Shown: positions 17,034-25,369, numbered from the stretch's first letter. The stretch: DNA of 64,000 nt from Kingella potus (GCF_900451175.1 NZ_UGJJ01000002.1:620001-684000), one strand, 5' to 3'. Notes: generated by a model from the letters alone, not told the origin. Made by a program: numbers and translations.

Positions 17034-18017
17034 ATGCAAAACAGCACTTCCGAATTTTTAAAGCCACGTCAGATTGATGTGGATACTATATCTAATAATA
17101 GAGCTCGAGTATCCATGCAACCGTTTGAGCGTGGTTTCGGACACACTTTGGGTAATGCTTTGCGTCGTATCTTGCTGTCATCTATGAATGGTTTTGCGCC
17201 AACAGAAGTCTCCATCACAGGAGTATTGCACGAATATTCGACATTAGATGGTGTTCAGGAGGATGTTGTAGATATTCTCCTGAATTTGAAAGGTGTGATA
17301 TTTAAACTACATGGTCGGGAAGAGGTTAAGCTTCAGTTGAAAAAAATGGGAAATGGCCCAGTTGTTGCAGCTGATATCACTTTGCCGCATGATGTTGATG
17401 TTATCAATCCCAATCATATTATTTGTAACTTGGCAAATAATGGTAGTATTGAGATGGAGATTGTGGTGGAGCAGGGGCGTGGATATCAATCTGTTTCAGG
17501 TCGTCGTAATACAAGAAACGATATTGGTATTGGTGCTATCCAGCTAGATGCTAGTTTTTCGCCAATTAGCAGAGTTAGCTTTGAGGTGGAGCCGGCTCGA
17601 GTAGAACAAAGGACGGATCTTGATCGGTTAGTTCTTGATGTTGAAACAAATGGCTCATTAGATCCTGAAGAGGCTGTTCGTAGTGCCGCTCGTATTTTAA
17701 TTGATCAAATGTCTGTTTTTGCAGATTTGCAAAGTACTCCTGCGGAAGAGGTAGAAGAAAAAACTCCTCCAATTGATCCGATTTTACTACGTCCTGTTGA
17801 TGATTTAGAATTGACTGTAAGGTCGGCCAATTGCTTGAAAGCTGAAGATATCTATTATATTGGTGATTTGATACAGCGTACAGAAACCGAGCTGTTGAAG
17901 ACACCCAATTTGGGTAGAAAATCTCTAAATGAGATAAAAGAGGTTTTAGCTTCTAAAGGATTGACTTTGGGCTCCAAGCTTGAGTCTTGGCCGCCCGTGG
18001 GCTTGGAAAGGCCGTAG
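17034..18017 (+). CDS. rpoA: RNA polymerase alpha subunit
   Basis: Dimerises to nucleate RNA polymerase assembly; its C-terminal domain contacts UP elements and activators. It has 327 residues from the ATG at 17034 (MQNSTSEFLKPRQIDV) with AAGGA upstream. An in-frame ATG at 17019 is less likely. The N-terminal domain has FERGFGHTLGNALRRILLSS; the C-terminal domain has LELTVRSANCLKAEDIYYIG and RKSLNEIKEVL. Confidence 0.97.
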   Translation: MQNSTSEFLKPRQIDVDTISNNRARVSMQPFERGFGHTLGNALRRILLSSMNGFAPTEVSITGVLHEYSTLDGVQEDVVDILLNLKGVIFKLHGREEVKLQLKKMGNGPVVAADITLPHDVDVINPNHIICNLANNGSIEMEIVVEQGRGYQSVSGRRNTRNDIGIGAIQLDASFSPISRVSFEVEPARVEQRTDLDRLVLDVETNGSLDPEEAVRSAARILIDQMSVFADLQSTPAEEVEEKTPPIDPILLRPVDDLELTVRSANCLKAEDIYYIGDLIQRTETELLKTPNLGRKSLNEIKEVLASKGLTLGSKLESWPPVGLERP

Positions 18018-18044
18018 TGTCTATGAATATTAAAGGAAAACGAC

Positions 18045-18422
18045 ATGCGTCATCGTAATGGAAATCGTAAATTAAACCGTACCAGCAGCCATCGTGCAGC
18101 AATGCTGCGGAATATGGCAAACTCTTTGCTGACTCACGAAACTATTGTAACAACTTTGCCTAAAGCCAAAGAGTTGCGTAGGGTAGTTGAGCCTTTGATT
18201 ACTTTGGGTAAAAAGCCATCGTTGGCGAATCGTCGGTTGGCATTTGATCGTACTCGCGATCGTGATGTGGTAACTAAATTGTTTGATGAGTTGGGCATTC
18301 GTTTTTCAGCACGCAATGGTGGTTATCTTCGTATTTTAAAATGCGGATTCCGCAAAGGGGATAATGCTCCATTGGCACTGATTGAGTTGGTGGATAAAGC
18401 TGAACAAACCGTTGCTGAGTAG
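18045..18422 (+). CDS. rplQ: 50S ribosomal protein L17
   Basis: A large-subunit protein near the tunnel exit. The 125 residues start MRHRNGNRKLNRTSSHRAAM, the family signature. It is the last gene of the ribosomal block; a strong terminator follows directly. Confidence 0.98.
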   Translation: MRHRNGNRKLNRTSSHRAAMLRNMANSLLTHETIVTTLPKAKELRRVVEPLITLGKKPSLANRRLAFDRTRDRDVVTKLFDELGIRFSARNGGYLRILKCGFRKGDNAPLALIELVDKAEQTVAE

Positions 18423-18423
18423 A

Positions 18424-18455
18424 AAAAAAGCCGACCTTTTCAGGTCGGCTTTTTG
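18424..18455 (+). terminator. Intrinsic terminator after rplQ
   Basis: An AAAAGCCGACC / GGTCGGCTTTT stem with a six-base loop and a T run. It ends the 13.5-kb ribosomal transcript. Confidence 0.93.
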
Positions 18456-18539
18456 TCATGCGATGAGGTAGTTGATTTGAGTATCCTATCAGTTAAGGAT
18501 TGGTTATAATTCGATAATAGTATTTATTGATTGGATGTT

Positions 18540-18917
18540 ATGATGAAAAAAATATTTTTATTTGTTTGTACATTGTTTTTAGCTTCACATATGGCATTTG
18601 CCGGCAGAGTACTTCCGCCTGATATGCGTTTGGCAGTTCTGAAAAAAGCCGATTATCCGGATATTGTATTGTCCGGAGACGGGTGGACTTGGACGCAAAT
18701 TCTGACGTTGGGATTGGTTAATAACAACCAAACAGAGGCAGAGGCTTTAGGCAGCATACGGATTAAAGATACATATAACCGTTTTATTACTAAAAACCGG
18801 TTAGTAAAACATATCGGACAGCCTGTCGGAGTCTTTTTTGACCGTCAGGGGCAGATAAAGGAAATTTGGGTTTTAACTCCTAAAGAACGGGAAGAAATGA
18901 AGCGACGTACTCAGTGA
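18540..18917 (+). CDS. Small exported protein of unknown function
   Basis: About 125 residues starting with a signal peptide (MMKKIFLFVCTLFLASHMAF, predicted cut after AFA). The mature part of about 100 residues is mixed charged and hydrophobic and has no motif I recognise; it ends VLTPKEREEMKRRTQ. Two adjacent ATGs (18540, 18543) are possible starts. A TATAAT at 18505-18510 may serve as the -10 box. It is probably monocistronic between two terminators. Neither cysteines in the mature part nor a lipobox is present, so a soluble periplasmic protein is likely. Confidence 0.7.
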   Translation: MMKKIFLFVCTLFLASHMAFAGRVLPPDMRLAVLKKADYPDIVLSGDGWTWTQILTLGLVNNNQTEAEALGSIRIKDTYNRFITKNRLVKHIGQPVGVFFDRQGQIKEIWVLTPKEREEMKRRTQ

Positions 18918-19014
18918 AAACTGATGTGTCTGGATAAATTATCTTGTTTATCTGCTAATTTTAAAAAAATTAACTGTATGTTCTAGAGATTTGGAAGAAG
19001 GAGGCAGAGGTATC

Positions 19015-19068
19015 ATGCCATCCATTGTTTACTACCTGATTAAGTTGGCCGCCAAACTGCTTGGCTAG
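19015..19068 (+). CDS. Possible 17-residue hydrophobic/cationic peptide
   Basis: A short frame encoding MPSIVYYLIKLAAKLLG, preceded by a strong AAGGAGG (18998-19004, ten bases before the ATG). The peptide would be an amphipathic helix with two lysines and no acidic residue, resembling membrane-active type I toxins in character only. An intrinsic terminator lies 60 bases downstream. No family is recognised. Spurious occurrence is possible for so short a frame, but the ribosome site and terminator argue for a real unit. Confidence 0.4.
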   Translation: MPSIVYYLIKLAAKLLG

Positions 19069-19125
19069 GTGGTAACAATAACAGGAAGATTATTAGGGTG
19101 TGTCGTATCTTCAATTATTTTTTAG

Positions 19126-19155
19126 AAAATCCCGCTGTTGGAAAGGCGGGATTTT
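19126..19155 (+). terminator. Intrinsic terminator behind the 17-codon frame
   Basis: An AAATCCCGC / GCGGGATTT stem (19127-19135 and 19146-19154) with a ten-base loop and a T run. Confidence 0.88.
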
Positions 19156-19319
19156 TATTTGAAAATTCATAAAGGGGGTTGGCTATACCTGATAAATGAT
19201 GATGACTATATATTTTAATTATATGATTTTGTTTTATATTTTTTAAATTCATTTATAATCTCGGCCTTTTGACAACAGTTCAGCCCCGCGATTACGGGCA
19301 TCCTGAGAAAGAACAAATT

Positions 19320-20651
19320 ATGAAGAAAGTTTTTATCCGCACTTTCGGCTGTCAGATGAATGAATACGACAGTGAGAAAATGCTTGCTGTTTTGGAAGAG
19401 GAACACGGTGGTATTGAACAGGTGGCGGCACCGGATGATGCCGATATTATTCTCTTTAATACCTGCTCTGTGCGGGAAAAGGCTCAAGAAAAAGTATTTT
19501 CTGATCTTGGACGGGTCAAACCTATCAAGGAGAAAAATCCCCATGTGATTATCGGTGTGGCCGGTTGTGTTGCCTCGCAAGAGGGGGAAAACATTGTCAA
19601 ACGCGCACCCTATGTGGATGTGGTGTTCGGCCCGCAAACTTTTCACCGTCTGCCTAAAATGATTGCGGATAAGGAAACCACGGGTTATGCGCAGGTAGAC
19701 GTTTCTTTTCCCGAAATCGAAAAATTCGATCATTTGCCGCCTGTCCGGGTAGAGGGCGGCAGTGCGTTTATTTCCGTTATGGAAGGTTGTTCCAAATACT
19801 GTTCCTTCTGTGTTGTACCTTACACGCGTGGTGAGGAATTTTCTCGTCCGCTCAATGACGTATTAACCGAAATTGCGGGTTTGGCGCAGCAGGGTGTGAA
19901 AGAAATCAATCTGCTCGGTCAAAACGTCAATGCCTATCGTGGAGAGATGGATAACGGTGGAATCTGTGATTTTGCCACTCTGCTGCGCATTGTTCACGAA
20001 ATCCCGGGCATCGAACGCCTGCGTTTTACCACCAGCCATCCGCGTGAGTTTACCGATGCGATCATCGAATGTTATCGCGACCTGCCCAAACTGGTTTCCC
20101 ATCTGCACCTGCCTATTCAGAGTGGTTCTGATCGTGTGCTGTCAGCCATGAAACGCGGCTATACTGCGCTTGAATACAAATCCATCATCCGCAAGCTGCG
20201 TGCCATCCGTCCCGATTTGTGTTTGAGCAGCGACTTTATTGTCGGCTTTCCCGGTGAAACCGAGCGCGAGTTCGAACAGACCTTGAAGCTGGTAAAAGAT
20301 ATTGCTTTTGACCTCAGCTTCGTATTTATTTACAGCCCGCGCCCCGGTACGCCTGCCTCCAATCTGCCCGACAATACCCCGCACGCCGAAAAAGTGCGCC
20401 GTCTTGAAGCTCTGAACGAAGTGATTGAAGCGGAAACCGCCCGCATCAATCAAACCATGGTCGGTACGGTACAACGCTGTCTAGTCGAGGGCATCTCCAA
20501 AAAAGATCCCGATCAGCTCCAAGCCCGCACAGCCAACAACCGGGTGGTAAACTTTACCGGAGTACCAAGCCTTATCAAGCAAATGGTGGAGATTGAGATC
20601 ACGGAAGCGTTCACTTTTTCTCTGCGTGGGAAACTTGTTGCCGATTCATAA
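19320..20651 (+). CDS. miaB: tRNA-2-methylthio-N6-dimethylallyladenosine synthase
   Basis: A radical-SAM methylthiotransferase that converts i6A37 to ms2i6A37 in tRNAs reading UNN codons. It has 443 residues from the ATG at 19320 (MKKVFIRTFGCQMNEYDS). The upstream in-frame ATG at 19269 is rejected on family alignment. UPF0004-domain cysteines are C11, C49 and C83; the radical-SAM CxxxCxxC is C157, C161 and C164 (GCSKYCSFCVVPYTRG); a TRAM domain occupies about 375-440. Both iron-sulfur clusters appear intact. Confidence 0.97.
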   Translation: MKKVFIRTFGCQMNEYDSEKMLAVLEEEHGGIEQVAAPDDADIILFNTCSVREKAQEKVFSDLGRVKPIKEKNPHVIIGVAGCVASQEGENIVKRAPYVDVVFGPQTFHRLPKMIADKETTGYAQVDVSFPEIEKFDHLPPVRVEGGSAFISVMEGCSKYCSFCVVPYTRGEEFSRPLNDVLTEIAGLAQQGVKEINLLGQNVNAYRGEMDNGGICDFATLLRIVHEIPGIERLRFTTSHPREFTDAIIECYRDLPKLVSHLHLPIQSGSDRVLSAMKRGYTALEYKSIIRKLRAIRPDLCLSSDFIVGFPGETEREFEQTLKLVKDIAFDLSFVFIYSPRPGTPASNLPDNTPHAEKVRRLEALNEVIEAETARINQTMVGTVQRCLVEGISKKDPDQLQARTANNRVVNFTGVPSLIKQMVEIEITEAFTFSLRGKLVADS

Positions 20652-20691
20652 CAGATCTGGTGTCCGACAAAGGTAGTGGCAATAGGTGAAG

Positions 20692-20731
20692 AGGCCGTCT
20701 GAAATTCCGTTTTCGGTTTTTCAGACGGCCT
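20692..20731 (+). terminator. Inverted DUS pair behind miaB
   Basis: DUS at 20692-20703 and inverse at 20720-20731, forming a stem-loop 40 bases after the stop. Confidence 0.6.
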
Positions 20732-20963
20732 TTTGTTTTCTTACTTTGCCCCAACGGCAATTTCTATGCCGAACCGTATATGTTGTAAAGCAGATACGGT
20801 GTTTATATCCCATACGGGCATCAATGCGGGAATGGTTTTTGACACAGCGAATCCTTTGCGTGCTGTACGGAAGCCGTGCTTTCAGACGGCCTGTTATTTG
20901 TTCCGCTTATACCGCGCCGCAAGCAGGGTCATTGTCTGCGGATATCTTACTGGTGCGGTGCAA

Positions 20964-21004
20964 AGGCCGTCTGAAAATGGCAAAACGAGATTTTCAGACG
21001 GCCT
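20964..21004 (-). terminator. Inverted DUS pair behind nagZ
   Basis: DUS at 20964-20975 and inverse at 20993-21004, about 20 bases past the nagZ stop on the minus strand. Confidence 0.6.
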
Positions 21005-21022
21005 TTGTGTGATAGCGGAAAC

Positions 21023-22105
21023 TTAAAATGCTTCGCCGACTTTTACGCCTCCTGCGGTATCGTCCGGCGAAGCGAGGGCGGCAGTTAGGGCTTGGGCGGC
21101 ACGGAAGCTGTCGCTTTCCATTTCGGCGCGGGCGGCTGACGGGGAAAGCGTGCAGGCCATGTTTTGCCAGCGGGCGGCCAGCTCGGGATTGGCGGGGGCT
21201 TGGAAGCTGTCCAGCAGCTCGTCGGTCAGGTCGGGGCGGTTGCAGACGAGGACAATGTCGCAGCCGGCCTCAAAGGCGAGGCGGGCGCGTTCTTTGATGC
21301 CGCCTGCGGCGGCCGCGCCTTCCATCGTCAGGTCGTCGGAGAAGATGATGCCGTTAAAGCCGAGTTTTCCCCGCAGGATTGTTTTCAGCCAAAAGGAGGA
21401 ATAGCCGGCGGGCAGGGAATCGGCTTGGCTGTAAACGACATGGGCGGGCATAACGGCGGCCATTCCGGCGGCGGCCAGGGCGGCGAAGGGGCGCAGGTCG
21501 GCGGTTTCGAGTTCTGCGAGGCTGCGGGGGTCTTGCGGCAGGGTGTGGTGGCTGTCGCCTTCGACGCAGCCGTGGCCGGGGAAGTGCTTGCCGCAGGTTT
21601 TCATGCCGCCACGGGCGAGGCCGCGCTGCAAGGCGAGGGCGAGGGCGGCTACGGTGTCGGGATGGCTGTGGAAACTGCGGTTGCCGATGACGGCGCATTG
21701 CCCCCAGTCCAAATCGAGAACGGGAGTGAAGGACAGGTCGAGGCCGCAGGCGGCCAACTCGGTGGCGAGAACGAGGCCGACGGCTTCGGCGTGGCTTTCG
21801 GCTGTTGCGCGGCCTTGCGTATCCCACACCGTTCCGAGGGTGCGCATGGCGGGGAGGCGGGTAAAGCCTTCGGTAAACCGCTGGACGCGGCCGCCTTCAT
21901 GGTCTACGGCGATGATAAGGGGAGGCTCACGCAGAGATTTGATTTCGGCGGTAAGGCGGGCGAGCTGCTCTTTGTTTTGGAAATTGCGGCGGAAGAGGAT
22001 GATGCCGCCGATTGCCGGGTGCAGCAGGCGTTGTTTTTCTTCGGCAGTAAGGACGGTGCCCTGGATGTCGGCCATTACGGGGCCGCGCGGGAGCTGGTGG
22101 GTCAT
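21023..22105 (-). CDS. nagZ: Beta-N-acetylglucosaminidase NagZ
   Basis: A family GH3 cytoplasmic hydrolase that removes N-acetylglucosamine from anhydro-muropeptides in cell-wall recycling. The 360 residues start MTHQLPRGPVMADIQGT. The GH3 blocks IIAVDHEGGRVQRF, KHFPGHGCVEGDSHH (general acid/base His-Asp loop) and GVIFSDDLTMEGA-type IIFSDDLTMEGAAAA with the nucleophile Asp are all present. Met11 is an alternative start. The gene stands alone, facing miaB. Confidence 0.95.
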   Translation of the reverse strand: MTHQLPRGPVMADIQGTVLTAEEKQRLLHPAIGGIILFRRNFQNKEQLARLTAEIKSLREPPLIIAVDHEGGRVQRFTEGFTRLPAMRTLGTVWDTQGRATAESHAEAVGLVLATELAACGLDLSFTPVLDLDWGQCAVIGNRSFHSHPDTVAALALALQRGLARGGMKTCGKHFPGHGCVEGDSHHTLPQDPRSLAELETADLRPFAALAAAGMAAVMPAHVVYSQADSLPAGYSSFWLKTILRGKLGFNGIIFSDDLTMEGAAAAGGIKERARLAFEAGCDIVLVCNRPDLTDELLDSFQAPANPELAARWQNMACTLSPSAARAEMESDSFRAAQALTAALASPDDTAGGVKVGEAF

Positions 22106-22160
22106 GGCTGGCTTTCAAAAACGGGGATAAGGATTGCGGTATGGTGGGGCAAAATAAAAA

Positions 22161-22208
22161 GCCTACGGCCTCGCTGCCTTGCACCTTTTCTATTTTATTT
22201 CACTATAT
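22161..22208 (-). repeat. Possible remnant of a Correia-type Neisseria repeat
   Basis: Read on the minus strand it begins TATAGTGAAATAAAATAG, close to the TATAGTGGATTAAA end of Correia elements, and continues into a GC-rich GGCAGCGAGGCCGTAGGC stretch that resembles the inner part of related 150-bp Neisseria repeats. Only one end is visible, so it is a fragment at best. Confidence 0.35.
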
Positions 22209-22384
22209 TTTTATCAGGGCGGCGGTTTCTGCCGAATCCGAGAAGCGTCCCCAATGGAATTATCGAAAGAATGGCGACGGGCGGGAGGGGAATAATGGTT
22301 CGTTCCAAATTGTTTCGGCATATGCTGCCGTTGTCCCGTTTGCTGGTCCGATCCGCCAAGCTGCCTGATGGCCTGTATGGAGGG

Positions 22385-22424
22385 AGGCCGTCTGAAAACG
22401 CGGTTGCCGGTTTTCAGACGGCCT
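22385..22424 (-). terminator. Inverted DUS pair behind the HtrA gene
   Basis: DUS at 22385-22396 and inverse at 22413-22424, immediately past the minus-strand stop at 22441. Confidence 0.65.
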
Positions 22425-22440
22425 CTCATGCCGCTTCGGT

Positions 22441-23916
22441 TTATTGCAGGGTAATGGCGAGGAAGAGGGTGTTGTCGCCGCGCTGTACGAGCAGGGGGAT
22501 GTTGCTGCCTGCTGCGGCAAAGGCTTTGCGCAGGCTTTCTTCGTCGGAAACTTTGGTTTGGCCGACGGCGAGGATGTGGTCGCCGCGTTTGAGGCCGGCG
22601 CGTTCGGCCGGGCCTTCGGCACGCAGGACTTGCAGGCGGTCGCCGCCTTCGGTCGGGGCGGAGAGGGTCAGGCCGGTGTTTTCGAGGACGAAGCTTTGGC
22701 TTTGCAGGCCGCTGCCGCCGTTGTCGGCGGGGGTGTTGCGGCGGCTGTTGTTTTTTTCCGCGCTGTCGAGCAGGATTTTTTGTTCGATTGTTTGGCCGCT
22801 GCGCCAGATTTTGAGGGTGATTTCCCTGCCGGGGGCAATGGAGCCGACCAAAACGGGCAGGTCGTTGGAAGCGCGGACCTCTTCGCCGTTAACGGCGAGG
22901 ACGACATCGCCTTGGCGGAGGCCGCCTTGTGCTGCGGGGCTGTCGGGCAGAATCTGGGTAATCAGCGCGCCGGTGGGTTTGGCCAGGCCGAAAGATTTGG
23001 CAAGGTTGTAATCCACTTCCTGAATGATGACACCGAGGCGGCCGCGCTGCACTTTGCCGGTGGTTTTGAGTTGTTCGGCGACATTCATCGCCACGTCGAT
23101 GGGAATGGCGAAGGAAATGCCCATAAAGCCGCCGCTGCGGCTGTATATCTGCGAGTTGATGCCGACGACTTGGCCGTTGAGGTTGAACAGAGGGCCGCCG
23201 GAGTTGCCGGGATTGATGGCGACATCGGTTTGGATGAAGGGCGTGTAGTTTTCGTTGGGCAGACTGCGGCCTTTGGCGGAGACAATGCCGGCGGTGATGC
23301 TGTTTTCAAAGCCGAAAGGCGCGCCGATGGCGGCCACCCATTCGCCGGGGCGCAGGGCTTTCACGTCGCCGGTTTTGACGGCGGGCAGGCCGTCGGCTTC
23401 GATTTTGAGCAGGGCGACATCGGACTGCGCGTCGGAGCCGATGAGTTTGGCGGCAAATTCGCGTTTGTCGTTGAGGGTAACTTTGATGTTGTTCATCCCG
23501 CCCACGACGTGGGTGTTGGTCAGGATGTAGCCGTCGGGGCTGATGATGAAGCCTGAGCCGAAGTTTTGGCTTTTGCCGTCGTCCGGATCTTGCAATTGGG
23601 GGGCGTTGGGAACGAGGCGGCGGAAGAAGTCGTAAAACGGGTCGTCTTCGGGCAGGGAGCTGTCGCCGCTGCTTTCGCTTTGTTTGGCGGCTTGGATATT
23701 GACGACTGCCGCGCCTTCCTGCTCCATGAGTTTGGTAAAGTCGGGCAGCAGCATATCGACTTTGCCCTGCGGGGTGTGCGTTTCGACGGGTTTGGCAAAG
23801 GTTTGTTCTTGCGCGCTTTGCGCCGGCGGTGTGTCGGCCTGTTCTTTTTTGCCGCAGGCGGCGAGGGCGAGGATGACGGCGGCTGCAAGGGCGGGGAATT
23901 TCAGGGTGCGGTTCAT
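22441..23916 (-). CDS. HtrA/Do-type serine protease with lipoprotein signal
   Basis: Periplasmic protease/chaperone of the DegP/MucD family, 491 residues. The N-terminus MNRTLKFPALAAAVILALAA is followed by Cys21, an LAAC lipobox, so the protein is probably lipid-anchored, as in meningococcus. The trypsin-like domain has catalytic His136 (TNTHVV), Asp166 (SDVALL) and Ser239 (GNSGGPL). Two PDZ domains follow (about 285-370 and 400-490). It acts in quality control of envelope proteins. The triad is intact, so it should be active. It is separate from dolP by one gene and a DUS palindrome. Confidence 0.93.
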   Translation of the reverse strand: MNRTLKFPALAAAVILALAACGKKEQADTPPAQSAQEQTFAKPVETHTPQGKVDMLLPDFTKLMEQEGAAVVNIQAAKQSESSGDSSLPEDDPFYDFFRRLVPNAPQLQDPDDGKSQNFGSGFIISPDGYILTNTHVVGGMNNIKVTLNDKREFAAKLIGSDAQSDVALLKIEADGLPAVKTGDVKALRPGEWVAAIGAPFGFENSITAGIVSAKGRSLPNENYTPFIQTDVAINPGNSGGPLFNLNGQVVGINSQIYSRSGGFMGISFAIPIDVAMNVAEQLKTTGKVQRGRLGVIIQEVDYNLAKSFGLAKPTGALITQILPDSPAAQGGLRQGDVVLAVNGEEVRASNDLPVLVGSIAPGREITLKIWRSGQTIEQKILLDSAEKNNSRRNTPADNGGSGLQSQSFVLENTGLTLSAPTEGGDRLQVLRAEGPAERAGLKRGDHILAVGQTKVSDEESLRKAFAAAGSNIPLLVQRGDNTLFLAITLQ

Positions 23917-23954
23917 GGTGTTTCCTTTGGTTGTTCGGGTGCGGCAGGGATTTG

Positions 23955-23987
23955 AGGCCGTCTGAAAATGCGGTTTTCAGACGGCCT
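23955..23987 (-). terminator. Inverted DUS pair behind the proline-rich membrane protein gene
   Basis: DUS at 23955-23966 and inverse at 23976-23987. It sits six bases past the minus-strand stop at 23994 and ahead of the HtrA gene. Confidence 0.65.
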
Positions 23988-23993
23988 CCGGCA

Positions 23994-24524
23994 TTAAAAC
24001 AGGTTGTCCATATCGCCGCCGCTTTGCCGTCTGGCGGGTTTGTCGGTTTTCGGGGTAAGCGGTCTTTCGCCTGCGGGGGCGGTTTTGTTTACCGGCTCCA
24101 AGGTACGTTCGCTGTTGTTTTTCTGCTTGTTTACCGGCTCGAGGACGGTTTCCTGCGGTGTCATTTTTTCTTCTTTTGGCACATCTTCCTTGGGCTTGGC
24201 TTTTGCTTTGGGTTTGGCGGGTGCTGCGGCTGCCGAGGCGGCTTCTTCGGGCGGGTTATCCGCCTCCTGCGGCCGCTGCGGCACCAGCGGATTGCCGTTT
24301 CCTGTGGCGGGCGGGGGTGCGCCGCTGGGCGAGAGCACTTCGATTTTGTCTGTTTTCGGTTCGCTTGCGGCAGGGGGCGGGGCGGGAGGGCGTTGCAGCT
24401 CGAGCCAGACGTTGATCAGCAGCGCGGCCACGGCCACGGAGAGCAGGAAGACGAATGCCCACAGTAGTTTGCCTGCGGTAAGGAAGCTCTTTTTCTTGCC
24501 GGACGGTGTGTTGTGTTCGCTCAT
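23994..24524 (-). CDS. Single-pass, Pro/Ala/Lys-rich inner-membrane protein
   Basis: A 176-residue protein of unknown function. A short cytoplasmic head (MSEHNTPSGKKKSF) precedes one membrane helix (about residues 18-42, LLWAFVFLLSVAVAALLINV). A long periplasmic tail rich in Pro, Ala, Lys and Glu follows (PPAPPP, KPKAKAKPK, and two copies of EPVNK). It ends GGDMDNLF. The layout is like a periplasm-spanning linker such as the TonB stalk, but no TonB C-terminal domain is present. It begins nine bases after the dolP stop, so the two form an operon. Confidence 0.7.
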   Translation of the reverse strand: MSEHNTPSGKKKSFLTAGKLLWAFVFLLSVAVAALLINVWLELQRPPAPPPAASEPKTDKIEVLSPSGAPPPATGNGNPLVPQRPQEADNPPEEAASAAAAPAKPKAKAKPKEDVPKEEKMTPQETVLEPVNKQKNNSERTLEPVNKTAPAGERPLTPKTDKPARRQSGGDMDNLF

Positions 24525-24533
24525 TTCGGGTAT

Positions 24534-25139
24534 TTATTTCTGCGGCGTGTAGTTTTGGTAGAGGGTGATGACTTTCTGTACACCGGCGGTGGTGCTGACT
24601 TTCTGCGTTACCGCCGCCTGCTCTTCGGGGGTAAGGATGCCCATGGCGTAGGTAACGCCGTCGTAGGTAACGATTTTGACGCGGCCCGGGTATACGCCGC
24701 CCGCACCAATCATGGTTTTCACTTTGGCGGTGCTCCATGTGTCGGCGGAAATGCTGCCAAAGGAGCGTGCCTGCGGATTGACTTCGATGTAGTTGTACAC
24801 CGCTTCCGCCGACTGCTCGGAACGGGCAACCTGCTCGACAAACTGCCGCTCGCTTTCGTTGGCGACTTTGCCCAACAGCAGGATGTGGCGGTTGTAGCTG
24901 ATGACGCTGAGATTGGGTGTGAAGCCGTCGGCGGGGCTGTGTTGTTTCAGGTAGGCTGTGGCGGTGTTTTTCACGCGCAGCTCGATGATTTGGTCGTCGG
25001 CCTGCGCGCCGGTGGTGCGCCGGTCGATGGCGGAGGACGTGCCTGCCGCCGCGCCGCCGATGATGGCGGCCGCACAGCCGTTGAGCAGCAGGGCGGCGAG
25101 GAGGGCGGCGGAGAGTGTTTTGAGCCGGTTTGTGGTCAT
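24534..25139 (-). CDS. dolP: BON-domain outer-membrane lipoprotein DolP
   Basis: Homologue of E. coli DolP/YraP and of meningococcal GNA2091 (NMB2091). It has 201 residues from the ATG at 25139 (MTTNRLKTLSAALLAALLLN), with lipobox LNGC. The longer frame upstream is rejected. Two BON domains follow (about 45-110 and 115-190): SAIDRRTTGAQADDQIIELRV-type start and VTYAMGILTPEEQAAVTQKV at the end. DolP localises to anionic phospholipids in the outer membrane and supports envelope integrity. The downstream proline-rich membrane protein may work with it. Confidence 0.93.
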   Translation of the reverse strand: MTTNRLKTLSAALLAALLLNGCAAAIIGGAAAGTSSAIDRRTTGAQADDQIIELRVKNTATAYLKQHSPADGFTPNLSVISYNRHILLLGKVANESERQFVEQVARSEQSAEAVYNYIEVNPQARSFGSISADTWSTAKVKTMIGAGGVYPGRVKIVTYDGVTYAMGILTPEEQAAVTQKVSTTAGVQKVITLYQNYTPQK

Positions 25140-25369
25140 GTTTGTATCCTTTCGCGGCAATTGTTGCGGCTGCCGGGTGTGAAAATCCAAAACGGCGCGT
25201 ATTGTAGCGGGTATTGCCGTTTGTGCGTAGGGTTTGTCCTGCGCGGCTGCGTTTGCGGCGCAGCGCGGCAAGATCGCGGGTGTTTCCAATCCGAGCTGCA
25301 TATTTGAGTTTTCAGACGGCCTTATGATATAAGGCCGCCTTCATTTTTACCGACACGGAACCTTACATT

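Larger units (their letters stand above)
18918..19319. other. Intergenic region between the exported protein gene and miaB
   Basis: Holds the 17-codon frame and its terminator. From 19190 there is a very AT-rich stretch with TATAAT at 19254-19259 that may be the miaB promoter; no good -35 box is visible. No DUS occurs here, unlike most gaps of the window. Confidence 0.6.
20652..21022. other. Intergenic region with DUS palindromes
   Basis: Between the convergent miaB and nagZ genes. It holds inverted DUS pairs at 20692-20731 and 20964-21004 and a lone inverted DUS at about 20879-20890. Open frames here carry DUS-derived residues and are not credible genes. Confidence 0.75.
22106..22440. other. 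Intergenic region between htrA and nagZ
   Basis: Holds an inverted DUS pair (22385-22424) next to the htrA stop and a possible Correia-like remnant (22161-22208). I see no reading frame with support. Confidence 0.65.

Noticed and set aside
20686..21026. Two overlapping frames of about 100 codons after miaB
   Set aside because: They run through DUS palindromes, carry DUS-derived residues and have no ribosome site or similarity.
25140..25301. N-terminal extension of dolP by 54 codons
   Set aside because: It would bury the signal peptide and lipobox inside the protein; the ATG at 25139 gives a proper lipoprotein.
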